A DNA stretch of 64,000 nucleotides from Pseudomonadota bacterium (GTDB taxonomy: Bacteria; Pseudomonadota; Gammaproteobacteria; Burkholderiales; Burkholderiaceae_C): assembly GCA_020161065.1 (NCBI GenBank), contig JAIUPH010000017.1, forward strand, positions 62,001 to 126,000, written 5' to 3'. Positions within the stretch are counted from its first letter, which is position 1. Each line of letters opens with the position of its first letter. The position numbers and the translations under genes were made by a program. Below, one piece after another: positions 36,609-46,022 of this stretch. Under the pieces are notes generated by a model. The model saw only the letters and a program-made list of their open reading frames with translations. It had not been told where the DNA came from and did no database searches.

Positions 36609-36805
36609 CCCGCTCCCAGGAAATCGGGTCATGGGAGCGGGCTGCTGAGACGGCCCAAGTCACCAACGCCACTGCCCCTGCCGCCGCGCCCAAGCCGGCG
36701 CCCAAGGTGGCCGTGGCCAAGAACGGCGTGAACCCCAACTTCGGCATGAACATGCCGATGATGTGCAGCGCCTTCGACACTTCGATGTGGCTCAACGCGG
36801 CGTAG
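36587..36805 (+). CDS. Possible small protein, Ala/Pro/Lys-rich (weak)
   Basis: A 72-codon open frame overlapping the end of the barstar gene and the hairpin above. The middle reads AAAPKPAPKVAVAKNGVNPN and the end MCSAFDTSMWLNAA. The latter part does not look like random GC-rich translation (Met and Asn are enriched), so it may be the tail of a short real gene starting at an internal codon. No ribosome binding site is clear and I do not recognise it. Confidence 0.3.
   Translation: MFLFFSVARSQEIGSWERAAETAQVTNATAPAAAPKPAPKVAVAKNGVNPNFGMNMPMMCSAFDTSMWLNAA
36607..36643 (+). terminator. 11-bp perfect hairpin after the barstar gene
   Basis: AGCCCGCTCCC, 15 bases, then GGGAGCGGGCT; the flanks CAG and CTG extend pairing past one mismatch. 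It begins at the barstar stop. There is no T-run, so it may be a stabiliser or a Rho-linked end rather than an intrinsic terminator. Confidence 0.45.
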
Positions 36806-36818
36806 GCGGCTGAACGCC

Positions 36819-37496
36819 GTGCGCCGCCGACACCTGCTGCTGGGCGGCGGCGCGCTGGCCGCTGGTTGCGCGAGCTCCCCGCCGCCGCCCGCCGCCGACG
36901 ACTGGCACGCCGTGGCTTTGCCGGGCAAGGCGGCCACGCGCTACCACTGGGAGCTGAAGGAAGGCCGGCAGGCGCTGGCCGCGCAGGCCGAAGGCTCGGC
37001 CAGCCTGTGGCGGCGGCGGCTGCAGCGGCCGCCGGAGCCGTTGGGCGCGCTGGCGTTCTCGTGGTGGGTGGACCAGCTCATCGCCGGCGCCAACCTCAGC
37101 CAGGCCGAGCGCGCCGACTCGCCGGTGCGGCTGCTGCTGGGCTTCGGCGGCGACGTCTCGCGGCTGCCGCAGCGCACGCGGCTGATGTTCGAGCTGGCCG
37201 AGGCGCTGACCGGCGAGCCGCCGCCCTATGCCACGCTGATGTACGTCTGGTCCAACGGCGCGCCGCTGGAATCGGTGCTGATCAGCCCGCGCAGCGACCG
37301 CGTGCGCAAGATCGTGGTCGACAGCGGCAGCGCCGGGCTGGGCCGCTGGCGCGACCACCGCCGCGAGCTGGCGGCCGACTTCCAGCGTGCCTTCGGCGAG
37401 GCGCCGGGCCCGCTGCAATCGGTGGCGGTGATGACCGACGCCGACAACACGCGCAGCCGCGCGCAGGCCTGGTACGGGCCGATCCGCTTCGTCTGA
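36819..37496 (+). CDS. DUF3047 lipoprotein-like protein
   Basis: 225 residues from a GTG start. N-terminal signal RRRHLLLGGGALAAGCASS, where the Cys (about residue 17) could be lipidated. The rest matches the DUF3047 pattern: LAFSWWVDQLIAGANLSQAE, RLLLGFGGD, LMYVWSNGAPLESVLISP and, near the end, VAVMTDADNTRSRAQAWYG. Function is unknown; the fold resembles carbohydrate-binding beta sandwiches. Convergent with rsmA, 4 bases apart. Confidence 0.8.
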   Translation: MRRRHLLLGGGALAAGCASSPPPPAADDWHAVALPGKAATRYHWELKEGRQALAAQAEGSASLWRRRLQRPPEPLGALAFSWWVDQLIAGANLSQAERADSPVRLLLGFGGDVSRLPQRTRLMFELAEALTGEPPPYATLMYVWSNGAPLESVLISPRSDRVRKIVVDSGSAGLGRWRDHRRELAADFQRAFGEAPGPLQSVAVMTDADNTRSRAQAWYGPIRFV

Positions 37497-37500
37497 CCGA

Positions 37501-38283
37501 TCAGCCGGGCGGCGGCGCTTCGAGCGACTGCACCCGCGCGGCCAGCGCCAGGTACTCGGCCACCGGCACCTCTTCGGCGCGGCGCTGCAGCTCGAAACCC
37601 TCGACGCCGCGCGCCTGCAGCCAGCGCCCCAGCGTGTGGCGCAGCAGCTTGCGGCGCTGCGAGAAGGCGACGGTCACCAGCTCGGACAGCAGCGCCTCGC
37701 GCAGCGGCGCCGGCTCGGCCAATGGCCGCATGCGCACCACCGCCGAATCCACCCGCGGCGGCGGGTCGAAGGCCTCGGGCGCCACGTCCAGCACCCACTC
37801 CATCGCATAGCGCCACTGCAGCATCACCGACAGCCGCCCGTAGTCCTTGTGGCCGGGGCCGGCGACCATGCGCGCCACCACTTCCTTCTGCAGCATGAAG
37901 TGCTGGTCGGCCACGCGGCCGGCCTGCGGCAGCAGGTGAAAGAGGATGGGCGTGGAGATGTTGTAGGGCAGGTTGCCGACCACGCGCAGCGGCGCGGCGG
38001 GGTCGGCGGCGGCCAGGGCTCGGAAATCGACCGTCAGCACGTCGGCCTCGATCACGTCGACGCGGCCGTCGCGCCGCCAGTGCGCGGCGAGGTCGCGGTC
38101 GAGCTCGATCACGGTCAGCGCCGCGCCGCGCGCCAGCAGCGGCTCGGTCAAGGCGCCGAGGCCGGGGCCGATCTCCACCAGCCGCTGCCCGGGCCGCGGC
38201 GCAATGGCGTCGGCGATCGCCTCGGTGACCGCGTCGTCGACCAGGAAGTGCTGGCCGAAGCGCTTGCGCGGGAGGTGCTTCAT
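37501..38283 (-). CDS. rsmA: 16S rRNA dimethyladenosine transferase
   Basis: Dimethylates A1518 and A1519 of 16S rRNA (KsgA). 260 residues starting [20 protein letters not shown]-binding [15 protein letters not shown] (about 36-50) and catalytic NLPY in [15 protein letters not shown]. Family length is normal. It lies 19 bases after surA on the same strand. In many relatives pdxA sits between surA and rsmA; it is absent here. Confidence 0.96.
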   Translation of the reverse strand: MKHLPRKRFGQHFLVDDAVTEAIADAIAPRPGQRLVEIGPGLGALTEPLLARGAALTVIELDRDLAAHWRRDGRVDVIEADVLTVDFRALAAADPAAPLRVVGNLPYNISTPILFHLLPQAGRVADQHFMLQKEVVARMVAGPGHKDYGRLSVMLQWRYAMEWVLDVAPEAFDPPPRVDSAVVRMRPLAEPAPLREALLSELVTVAFSQRRKLLRHTLGRWLQARGVEGFELQRRAEEVPVAEYLALAARVQSLEAPPPG

Positions 38284-38302
38284 CGCGGCCGCGGCGGCCG
38301 CG

Positions 38303-39697
38303 TCACAACGGCGGCTCGCGCATCTCCACGTAGGCGCGGGCGCGCAGCTCGCGCGCCCACTCGCCGTAGGCTTCGTCGAACTTCTGCTCGCGCAGCAGGT
38401 TGCGCGCCTGCTCGCGCAACTGCTTGGTCTCCAGCGCCACCTCGCGGCGCTCCAGCACCTGGATCAGGTGCACGCCGAAGCGCGAGACCACCGGCGCCGA
38501 GATGCCGCCCAGCGGCAGCTTGTTCATCGCGTCTTCGAACTCGGGCACGAACTGGCCCGGCCCGGCCCAGCCGAGGTCGCCGCCGTTGGCGGCGCTGCCG
38601 TCGTCGGAGACCTGGCGCGCTGCTTCGTCGAAGCTGCGCGCGCCCGATTCGATCTGCCGCCGCAGCTCGTCCAGCCGGCGGCTGGCCGCCTCGGCCGTGA
38701 GCTGCTGCGAGGTGCGCAGCAGGATGTGCCGCGCATGCGTCTGCGCCACGCGCAACGCGCCGCCGTCGCGGCGGTCCAGCAGCTTCAGCACGTGGTAGCC
38801 GGCGCCGCTGGTCACCAGCGTCGGCGTGATCTCGCCGGGTGCCAGCGGCCGCACCGCGTCGACGAACAGGTCGGGCAGGCGCGACGCCGGCCGCAGGCCG
38901 ATCTCGCCGCCCTTGGCGCGGTTGCCGTCTTCCGACAGCTCAGCCGCCACCTTGGCGAAGTCTTCGCCGGCGCGCACGCGCGCCAGCGCGGCTTCGGCGC
39001 GCGCCTTGCGGGCCTCGCGCTCGGCGGCGCTGGCGTTCTCGGGCACGGTGACGAGGATCTGCGCGATGTTCAGCTCGGCATCGGCCTGCGCGGCGGCGCG
39101 CTGCTGGTCGACCAGGCGGTCGATCTCCAGGTCGCTGATGCGGATGCGCTGGTAGACCTCGCGCTCGCGCACGCGCTCGACCAGCATCTGGTCGCGCAGG
39201 TTGGCGCGAAAGCGCGCGTAGTCGATGCCGTCGGCGCGCATGCGATCGCGCATCTGCTCCAGCGTGAGCTGGTTCTGCTGCGCGATGCTCAGCACCGCGC
39301 GGTCGAGGTCGGGCTCTTCGACGCGCGCGCCCGAATCGCGGGCATAGGTGACCAGCACGCGCTCGTCGATCAGCGAGTCCATCGCCTGCTGGCGCAGCTC
39401 GGACTCCGGCGGCAGCCGCACGCCGGTGCGCTGCGCGGCTTCTTGCTGGGCGCGCTCGATGCGGCGCTCGACCTCGCCGGCGGTCACCAGTTCCTGGTTG
39501 ACGACGGCCACGATGTAGTCGCCGTTCAGCGGCGCGGGCTGGCGCTGCGGCGCCACCGCGGCGGCGGCGGTGCGGCCGGGCGCCGCGGTCTGGGCCTGGG
39601 CCAGGGCCTGGGCCGGCGCCGTCAAGGCCAGCAAGGCGGCCAACAAAGGGGCGGCGGCCGCGGCCGCGGCGCGCCGGCAGGGCAGGCAATCAGTCAT
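38303..39697 (-). CDS. surA: Periplasmic chaperone SurA
   Basis: Chaperone and peptidyl-prolyl isomerase for outer-membrane proteins, including LptD. 464 residues: signal peptide with cleavage near AQALAQA (about 34), N-terminal chaperone domain (about 58-200), two parvulin domains (about 205-310 and 320-425) each with a GGxxG element ([18 protein letters not shown]), and a C-terminal helix. Its start overlaps the end of lptD by 8 bases, so client and chaperone are translated together. Confidence 0.94.
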   Translation of the reverse strand: MTDCLPCRRAAAAAAAPLLAALLALTAPAQALAQAQTAAPGRTAAAAVAPQRQPAPLNGDYIVAVVNQELVTAGEVERRIERAQQEAAQRTGVRLPPESELRQQAMDSLIDERVLVTYARDSGARVEEPDLDRAVLSIAQQNQLTLEQMRDRMRADGIDYARFRANLRDQMLVERVREREVYQRIRISDLEIDRLVDQQRAAAQADAELNIAQILVTVPENASAAEREARKARAEAALARVRAGEDFAKVAAELSEDGNRAKGGEIGLRPASRLPDLFVDAVRPLAPGEITPTLVTSGAGYHVLKLLDRRDGGALRVAQTHARHILLRTSQQLTAEAASRRLDELRRQIESGARSFDEAARQVSDDGSAANGGDLGWAGPGQFVPEFEDAMNKLPLGGISAPVVSRFGVHLIQVLERREVALETKQLREQARNLLREQKFDEAYGEWARELRARAYVEMREPPL

Positions 39698-42098
39698 AGC
39701 GTGGGGGCGCGGGTGTCGTTTCGCTGGGCTCTTCGCGCAGCAGGCGGTAACCCGGAATATTGTCCTTCAAGACCTTCAGCGGGTTGGAGCCCAGGCGCGA
39801 CAGGCCCACCAGTTCCAGCTGCAGCTGGATGTGCGTGGTGGCTTCGCTGCGCCCGGTGGACAGCCGCTCGGCGACCACGCGCATGATCCAGCAGCCGGCG
39901 TCGTATTCGAGGCCGAGGATGGAATCGGTGACGCGGCTGTCGCGCAGGCTGTAGTTGACGCGGCCCACGGTGTACCAGGTGCCGCCGCAGGTGTTGCTGC
40001 TGCGGTGGCCGCCGCCGCCGGCCGCCGCCGCCGGGCCCGCGGCCGACTTCCAGACCGGCCATTGCCAGGCCAGTTCGAGCTGCTCGGTCGAGCCGCGCGT
40101 CAGCCGGTAGGTGGCGCCGATCGTGCGGAACTCGCCCGGGCTCCAGCGCGCCGAGGCGACGGTGCGCACCGGGCGCTGGATGTCGGTGCTGTACTGCAGC
40201 GCGCCGTCGACCGAGATGCCGTGCGCCAGGCTGGCCGCGCCCAGCAGGTAGAGGTCGGAGAAGCGCTGGCTGAGCGGCGGCCCCTCGGGCGTGATGCGCT
40301 GCGTGCGCAGCAGGTAGCGCTGCGCCATGCCCACGCGCATGGCCTCGGCGCCGTTGTCGTCGAGCAGCCGCGAGATGACGCCGGCGGTGATCTGGTGCGA
40401 GTCGGAGACGCGGTCGATGCCCGAGAAGGCGTTGTCCGAGAACATCGAGTCGAAGTTGAAGTCCTTGCCCGCCGAGTCGAAGTTGGGCAGCGCCGACTGG
40501 TCGCGGAACGGCGTGTTGACGTACAGCAGCCGCGGCTCCAGCGTCTGCCGCAGCTTGCGGCCGAACCAGTCGATCGGGCGCTCGAACTCCAGGCCGCCTT
40601 CGACGCTGAAGGTGGGGATCAGCCGCGAGGCGTTGCGGCGGCCGTCGCTCATGGCCTCGTCGAGCGCATAACTCGCCGCATTAACGGACACGCGCGGCAC
40701 CACCCACATGCCGGGCTGCCGCCAGGGCCGCGACAGCGACCCCAGCACGTGGGCGCGCCAGCCGGTGGGCTCGGCGGTGCTGCCCTCGCGGTCGGGCAGC
40801 ACGAAGCGGTTGGCCTCGGTCTGCAGCGCATAGCGCCAGCCGGCGCGCTCGCCGTTGAACTGCAGCCCGAGTTGCGGCTCGCGCTCGTAGGGCGAGACGA
40901 CGAGCAGGTCGCTGTCCTGCAGCACCTGCCAGCGCAGCACGCGCGCATAGGCCTCGCCGCGGTCCCACCAGGCGCTGTCGAGGTCGTACTCGGCCTCCAG
41001 CCGCTGCGGCAGCAGCCGCGGGTTGAGGCTGCGCGCGGTCGCCTTCGGGAAGTCTTTCCACCAGGCGTCGTCGGAGACGCGCAGCACGTCGGCGCGCCAG
41101 CGGCCGTGGTCCAGCACGCTGCCCTGGTGCTCGAGGTCCAGCGCCCAGCGCGAGCGGCCGGCCACGCGGTCGTCGGGCAGCAGCTCGGTGTTGACGCGGC
41201 CGCCGAAGGCCGGCTCCAGGTAGCGGAACTCGCTGCCCAGCGCCACGCCGCGGCGTGTGATCAGCCGCGGCGTCAGCGTCGCGTCGCGGTTGGGCGCGAT
41301 GTTCCAGTAGTAGGGCACCGCCAGGCTCAGGCCGCTCTTGGTGTCGAAGTCCAGCGTCGGCGGCAGCCAGCCCGACTTGCGGCCCTCGCCGATCGGAAAG
41401 CTGAGCGTCGGCAGCGCGAGGATGGGCACGTCCATGAAGCGCAGCACGGCGCCGGCGGCCACGCCCTCGTTGGCCTCGAAGTCGAGCTGCACGCGGTCGG
41501 CCTTCAGCACCCAGGCCGGGCGGTCGCCGTCCTCGCGCGGGCAGCTCGTGTACCAGGCCTCGCGCGCCACCGAGCGCTTGTCGTCGATGAAGTCGATGCG
41601 CGCGGCACGGCCGCCGGCCTGCACGCGGTCGATCTCGTAGGCCGGCTGCAGGAAGAAGCCCTCGAAGCGGTCGAGCTGCAACTGCAGCTCGGGCCCGCTG
41701 AAGCGGCCGATCGCGTTGCGCACGCGCACGTGGCCGCGGGCGATGGCCAGGTCTTGCGCCTGCTCGTAGCTCAGCCAGTCGGACTGCAGCTCCAGCGGGC
41801 CGCGGCGCAACTCGACCTGGCCTTCGGCGACGGCGTCGATGTCGGGGCGGCCGCGGATCTCGCGCGCCTCGATCTGCACCGGGCCATCGGCGGCCGCTGC
41901 CGGCGCTGACGCGGGTGATGACGCAGCCGAAGCGGCCGGGGCCGCCGGCCGCGGCGCCTTGTGCTGGGCCAGCGCCGGGCTCGCGGCCAGCAACGCGGCC
42001 GCGGCCAACGGCAGCATGCGCTGCGGCGCAAGGCGTCGTCGTGCGGCAAGGGGGGCGGCGGCAGGTGACACGGCGGCTCGGCAAAGGGACTGCGGCAC
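39690..42098 (-). CDS. lptD: LPS-assembly outer-membrane protein LptD
   Basis: Beta-barrel protein that inserts LPS into the outer leaflet with LptE. About 802 residues: signal peptide (PLAAAALLAASPALAQ), an N-terminal OstA jellyroll (about 70-200; IEAREIRGRPDIDAVAEGQ), and a C-terminal barrel. Cysteines at YTSCPRED, SSNTCGG and DAGCWIM are consistent with the disulfides required for function. The listed start is GTG; an ATG at 42017 (MLPLAAAALL) gives a more usual signal peptide. First gene of lptD-surA-rsmA, divergent from amgK. Confidence 0.93.
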   Translation of the reverse strand: MPQSLCRAAVSPAAAPLAARRRLAPQRMLPLAAAALLAASPALAQHKAPRPAAPAASAASSPASAPAAAADGPVQIEAREIRGRPDIDAVAEGQVELRRGPLELQSDWLSYEQAQDLAIARGHVRVRNAIGRFSGPELQLQLDRFEGFFLQPAYEIDRVQAGGRAARIDFIDDKRSVAREAWYTSCPREDGDRPAWVLKADRVQLDFEANEGVAAGAVLRFMDVPILALPTLSFPIGEGRKSGWLPPTLDFDTKSGLSLAVPYYWNIAPNRDATLTPRLITRRGVALGSEFRYLEPAFGGRVNTELLPDDRVAGRSRWALDLEHQGSVLDHGRWRADVLRVSDDAWWKDFPKATARSLNPRLLPQRLEAEYDLDSAWWDRGEAYARVLRWQVLQDSDLLVVSPYEREPQLGLQFNGERAGWRYALQTEANRFVLPDREGSTAEPTGWRAHVLGSLSRPWRQPGMWVVPRVSVNAASYALDEAMSDGRRNASRLIPTFSVEGGLEFERPIDWFGRKLRQTLEPRLLYVNTPFRDQSALPNFDSAGKDFNFDSMFSDNAFSGIDRVSDSHQITAGVISRLLDDNGAEAMRVGMAQRYLLRTQRITPEGPPLSQRFSDLYLLGAASLAHGISVDGALQYSTDIQRPVRTVASARWSPGEFRTIGATYRLTRGSTEQLELAWQWPVWKSAAGPAAAAGGGGHRSSNTCGGTWYTVGRVNYSLRDSRVTDSILGLEYDAGCWIMRVVAERLSTGRSEATTHIQLQLELVGLSRLGSNPLKVLKDNIPGYRLLREEPSETTPAPPRYD

Positions 42099-42138
42099 CG
42101 TGCGGGCCGGGCGCTGAGGCGACGCGAAAGCCGCTCAG

Positions 42139-42144
42139 TAAAAT
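42139..42144 (+). promoter_or_regulatory. -10 element directly before amgK
   Basis: TAAAAT ends 9 bases before the ATG at 42154, so the transcript would have a leader of only a few bases. No ribosome binding site fits in between. Similar to the leuS promoter in this window. Confidence 0.45.
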
Positions 42145-42153
42145 GGATTATCC

Positions 42154-43293
42154 ATGAGGGTGCCCGCGCCGACCGCTACCGACACTGCCACCAACGCGGC
42201 CACCGACACGGCCACCGACACGGCCGGCAACGCCGCCGCCGTTCCCGCGGCCATCGCCTGGCCTTCGGCCGCCCGCCAAGCCGCCTTCGAGGCCTGGGCC
42301 GCGGCCATCGACACGCCGGCCGGGCTGCAGTGGTCGACGCTGGCGCCGGCCTCGGCCGACGCCAGCTTTCGCCGCTACCTGCGCGTGCAGGGCGCCGACG
42401 GCGTCAGCTACATCGTGATGGACGCCCCGCCGCCGCAGGAAGACGTGCGCCCCTTCGTCCACGTGGCCGGCCTGCTGGCCGCCGCCGAGCTGCACGCGCC
42501 GCGCGTGCTGGCGGCCGACGAGGCGCAGGGCTTCCTGCTGCTCACCGACCTCGGCGACGAGCTGTATCTCGACGCGCTGCGCGACCCGGCGCGCGCCGAT
42601 GCGCTGATGCGTGCCGCGCTGCAGGCCCTGCTGCGCTGGCAGCTGCGCGTGCCCGCCGCCGTGCTGCCGCCGATGGACGAGGCGCTGCTGCGCGCCGAGC
42701 TGGCGCTGTTCCCCGAGTGGTGCGTGCAGCGCGAGTTCGGCGTCACCTGGACCGCCGCGCAGCAGCAAAGCTGGCAGCGCGTGTGCGACCTGCTGGTCGC
42801 CAGCGCGCTGGCGCAGCCGCAGGTGGCGGTGCACGCCGACTGGATGCCGCGCAACCTGATGGTCGGCCCGCCGTCGCTGGGCCCCGGCATCCTCGACTTC
42901 CAGGACGCCATGCGCGGCCCCATCACCCACGACCTGGCCTGCCTGCTGCGCGACGCCTTCATCAGCTGGGACGAAGCGCAGGAGCTCGACTGGGCCGTGC
43001 GCTGGTGGCAGCAGGCGCGCACCGCCGGCCTGCCGCTGGGCCCGGCGCTGCAAGACGACTTCGGCGAGTTCTGGCGCGCGCTGGAATGGATGGGCCTGCA
43101 GCGCCACCTGCGCGTGATGGGCATCTTCTGCCGCCTGAAGCAGCGCGACGGCAAGCCCCGCTACGCCGCCGACCTGCCGCGCTTCATGGGCTACGCCACC
43201 CGCGTGGCCATGCGCTACGCCCCGCTGCGGCCGCTGCTGGCCCTGCTGGCGCCGCTGTCGGGGCAGGCGGTGGGCAGCGGCTTCACGTTCTGA
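42154..43293 (+). CDS. amgK: N-acetylmuramate/N-acetylglucosamine kinase AmgK-like
   Basis: Aminoglycoside-phosphotransferase-fold kinase; AmgK phosphorylates recycled MurNAc and GlcNAc at the anomeric position. 379 residues. Kinase features: ASFRRYLRVQ, FLLLTDLGDELYL, catalytic VHADWMPRNLMV (about 228-239) and ILDFQDAMRGP. Its position beside lptD is conserved. The usual partner murU, the next recycling enzyme, is not downstream. The first 30 residues are a low-complexity repeat (TDTATNAATDTATDTA) encoded by five 12-bp units and are probably not part of the fold. Confidence 0.85.
   Translation: MRVPAPTATDTATNAATDTATDTAGNAAAVPAAIAWPSAARQAAFEAWAAAIDTPAGLQWSTLAPASADASFRRYLRVQGADGVSYIVMDAPPPQEDVRPFVHVAGLLAAAELHAPRVLAADEAQGFLLLTDLGDELYLDALRDPARADALMRAALQALLRWQLRVPAAVLPPMDEALLRAELALFPEWCVQREFGVTWTAAQQQSWQRVCDLLVASALAQPQVAVHADWMPRNLMVGPPSLGPGILDFQDAMRGPITHDLACLLRDAFISWDEAQELDWAVRWWQQARTAGLPLGPALQDDFGEFWRALEWMGLQRHLRVMGIFCRLKQRDGKPRYAADLPRFMGYATRVAMRYAPLRPLLALLAPLSGQAVGSGFTF
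42178..42237 (+). repeat. Five 12-bp tandem units in the amgK 5' end
   Basis: Units based on ACCGACACGGCC start at 42178, 42190, 42202, 42214 and 42226; the third and fourth are identical. They encode TDTA or TNAA four-residue units directly after the start codon region. Confidence 0.85.
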
Positions 43294-43347
43294 TTGACGG
43301 CCCCCCGCCGGCCGGCGCAGCATGGCTGCCTTGGCCGGAGGCTTGCG

Positions 43348-44490
43348 ATGAAGTGGTGCCTGAGCCTGCTGTTGTGCCTGCTGCTGTCGGGCTGCGCCTC
43401 GCCGCCGGCGCCGCCGCCCGGCGACGCGGTGTTCCGCGACGCGCTGTTCGCGCCGGCCGACCCCTTGCCCGACGTCAGCGCGTTGTTCGACTTGACGCCG
43501 GCGATGAAGCGCTACCTGACCGAGCAGATCGAGCCCCAGGTGCGGCGCAAGGGCGCGCCGATGGCCTTGCTGGACGCCCTCTACACGCAAGGCGACCTGC
43601 GCCTGGAGTACGACGCCGGGCGCACGCGCACCGCGGCCGAGGCCTTCGACGCGCGCATGGGCAACTGCCTGTCGCTGGTGATCATGACCGCGGCCTTCGC
43701 GCAGGAGATGAACCTGCGCGTGCGCTTCCAGGACGTGCTGGGCGCGCCGGCACTGGAGCAGAACGGCGCCTTCACCTTCGTCGTCGGCCACGTCAACCTG
43801 GCGATGAGCGGCGGCCTGGGCAGCGCCGACTGGCTGATCGTCGACTTCGTGCCCGGCGAGGACCTGCGCCGCCAGCACTGGCGCATCATCGACCAGCGCC
43901 GCGTGGCGGCGATGTACATGAACAACCGCGCAGCCGAAGAGCTGGCGCAGGGCCGCGTCGACCAGGCCTACTGGTGGCTGCGCGGCGCCTACGCGCAAGA
44001 CCCGCGCTTCCCCAGCCTCTACAACACGCTGGGCGTGGTCTACCGCCACCGCGGCGCGCTGGCCGAGGCCGAGCAGGCGCTGCAGACGGCCCGCGCGCTG
44101 CAGCCCGACGACGAGCACGTGGCCAGCAACCTGGCCGGCGTGCTGCGGCTGCAGGGCCGCGAGGTCGTGGCGCTGCCGGTGGCAACGACGGCAACGACGG
44201 CGCCGGCGCCGCGCGCGCTGGCGGCCAACGGCCGCTTCGACCCGGCGCGCGCCGCGCTCGACGCCGGGCAGCTCAAGCAGGCGCTGCGCCTGCTGCAAAA
44301 CGAACTGGGGCTGACGCCGCGCAATGCCGAGCTGCACTACTGGCTGGCCGTGACCGCGGCGCGCCTGGGCGACGCCGCCGGCGCGCGCCGCCACCTGCAA
44401 CTGGCCACCGAATACAGCGCCGACGGCGAGCAGCACGCGCTGTACGCCGGCAAGCTCAAGCGCCTGCAGCAGCAGACGCACACCCAGTAG
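43348..44490 (+). CDS. Lipoprotein with transglutaminase-like and TPR regions
   Basis: 380 residues with a lipoprotein signal MKWCLSLLLCLLLSGCAS (Cys about 16). After it comes a domain with DARMGNCLSLVIMTAAFAQE and FVVGHVNLAM, where Cys, His and later Asp (DFVPGED) resemble a transglutaminase-like catalytic triad. The C-terminal half has TPR units (AYWWLRGAYAQDPRFPSLYN, LGVVYRHRGALAEAEQAL). Good ribosome binding site GGAGG before the ATG. Function unknown; it takes the place where murU often lies. The stop is inside a 24-bp duplication. Confidence 0.78.
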   Translation: MKWCLSLLLCLLLSGCASPPAPPPGDAVFRDALFAPADPLPDVSALFDLTPAMKRYLTEQIEPQVRRKGAPMALLDALYTQGDLRLEYDAGRTRTAAEAFDARMGNCLSLVIMTAAFAQEMNLRVRFQDVLGAPALEQNGAFTFVVGHVNLAMSGGLGSADWLIVDFVPGEDLRRQHWRIIDQRRVAAMYMNNRAAEELAQGRVDQAYWWLRGAYAQDPRFPSLYNTLGVVYRHRGALAEAEQALQTARALQPDDEHVASNLAGVLRLQGREVVALPVATTATTAPAPRALAANGRFDPARAALDAGQLKQALRLLQNELGLTPRNAELHYWLAVTAARLGDAAGARRHLQLATEYSADGEQHALYAGKLKRLQQQTHTQ

Positions 44491-44529
44491 GCGCGGCGGC
44501 GCGCTACCCAGTCGGCGCGGCGGCCCGCT
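44482..44529. repeat. Two 24-bp copies over converging stop codons
   Basis: ACCCAGTAGGCGCGGCGGCG at 44482 and ACCCAGTCGGCGCGGCGGCC at 44506, 24 bases apart with two differences. The first holds the TAG of the TPR lipoprotein gene; in the second this is TCG. The end of copy 2 forms the stop of the convergent M20 peptidase. Confidence 0.88.
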
Positions 44530-45988
44530 AAGGGCAGGCGGCAATCACCTGCGCCACCGCGGCGGTGAGCTTCTTGCCGTAGGGCACGTGCAGGAACTCG
44601 TTGGGGCCGTGGGCGTTGCTCTTCGGGCCCAGCACGCCGCAGACCATCATCTGCGCGCGCGGGAAGCCCTGCTGCAGCAGGCTCATCAGCGGGATCGTGC
44701 CGCCCTGGCCGATGTAGCCCACCGGGGCGCCGAAGTGCGCGTTCGAGGCCGCGTTCATCGCCTGCTCCAGCCAGGGCGCCAGCTCGGGCGCGTTCCAGCC
44801 GGTGGCGCCCAAAGCGCCGGCGCGGCCGTCGGCGTGGAACGTGACCTTGGCGTTATAGGGCGCGTGCTCTTCGAGCAGGCTTTTCAGCTTGACGCTGGCC
44901 TGGTGCGCGTCCACCAGCGGCGGCAGCCGCAACGACAGCTTGAACGCGGTGGACGGCCGCAGCACGTTGCCGGCGTTGCCCAGTTCGGGCAGGCCGTCGG
45001 CGCCGGTGACGCTGAGCGTGGGCCGCCAGGTGCGGTTGAGCAGCGCCTGCACCGGGTCGGTGGTGGTCGGCAGCGTCGGCCCGCCGTCGGCGCCGCAGGC
45101 CCAGGGGAAGCGCTTCCACACCTCGTCTTTCAGCAGCGCGGCGGTGGCCTCGGTCTGCGCCAGCCGCGAGGCCGGGATCTCGCAGTGGAAGAAGGGCGGC
45201 AGCAGGCGGCCGCTGGCGCTGTCTTCCAGCCGGTCGAGCACGTGGCGCAGGATGCGGAAGCTCGACGGCACCACGCCGCTGCTGTCGCCCGAGTGCACGC
45301 CTTCGCTGAGGATCTCCACCTTCAGCACGCCGCTGACCATGCCGCGCAGGCTGGTCGTCAGCCACAGCTGGTCGTAGTTGCCGGCGCCGCTGTCCAGGCA
45401 GACGACGAGGCCCACCTGGCCGAGGCGCGGCTTCAAGGCCTCGATGTAGGCCGGCAGGTCGCCCGAGCCGCTTTCCTCGCAGCTCTCGATCAGGCCCACG
45501 CAGCGCGGGTGCGGCAGGCCTTGGGCCTGCAGCGCTTCGAGCGCGGTGATCGCGGCGTAGACCGCGTAGCCATCGTCGGCGCCGCCGCGGCCGTAGAGCA
45601 GGCCGCCTTCGTACTTGGGCGTCCACGGCCCCAGGCCCGGGCGCCAGCCGCTGAACTCGGGCTGCTTGTCGAGGTGGCCGTACAGCAGCACGGTGTCGGC
45701 CGACGCCGAACCGCTGGCCGGCAGCTCGAAGAAGATCAGCGGCGTGCGGCCTTCGAGCCGCACCACGTCCAGCCTCAGCCCCGGCAGCTTGCGCGCTTCC
45801 ACCCAGGCGGCGGCGTCGCGCACCACGCGGTCCAGGTAGCCGTGGCGGGCCCAGTCGGCGTCGAACATCGGGCTCTTGGCGGGCACCGCGATGTAGTCGA
45901 CCAGCGCGGGCACGATGCGCTCGTCCCAGGCGCGCTCGGCATAAGCGGCCAGCGCCGCGGCTTCGGCCTGTCGGGTGGGGGCGTTCAT
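44528..45988 (-). CDS. M20-family metallopeptidase (dipeptidase-like)
   Basis: Zinc-dependent exopeptidase or amidohydrolase of 486 residues. Metal-binding pattern complete: LLYGHLDKQPEF (His), GRGGADDGYA (bridging Asp), ESCEESGSGDL (general base Glu and ligand), CLDSGAGNYD and, near the end, GPKSNAHGPNEF (His). A central lid domain (about 205-370) is present. The layout is that of M20 dipeptidases related to carnosinases. Substrate unknown. Its last codons fall in the 24-bp duplication. Alone on this strand with the hydrolase gene 34 bases upstream. Confidence 0.88.
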   Translation of the reverse strand: MNAPTRQAEAAALAAYAERAWDERIVPALVDYIAVPAKSPMFDADWARHGYLDRVVRDAAAWVEARKLPGLRLDVVRLEGRTPLIFFELPASGSASADTVLLYGHLDKQPEFSGWRPGLGPWTPKYEGGLLYGRGGADDGYAVYAAITALEALQAQGLPHPRCVGLIESCEESGSGDLPAYIEALKPRLGQVGLVVCLDSGAGNYDQLWLTTSLRGMVSGVLKVEILSEGVHSGDSSGVVPSSFRILRHVLDRLEDSASGRLLPPFFHCEIPASRLAQTEATAALLKDEVWKRFPWACGADGGPTLPTTTDPVQALLNRTWRPTLSVTGADGLPELGNAGNVLRPSTAFKLSLRLPPLVDAHQASVKLKSLLEEHAPYNAKVTFHADGRAGALGATGWNAPELAPWLEQAMNAASNAHFGAPVGYIGQGGTIPLMSLLQQGFPRAQMMVCGVLGPKSNAHGPNEFLHVPYGKKLTAAVAQVIAACP

Positions 45989-46022
45989 GAAGGGGCTCCT
46001 GGCGGCGGGAAAGGGGCTGAGT

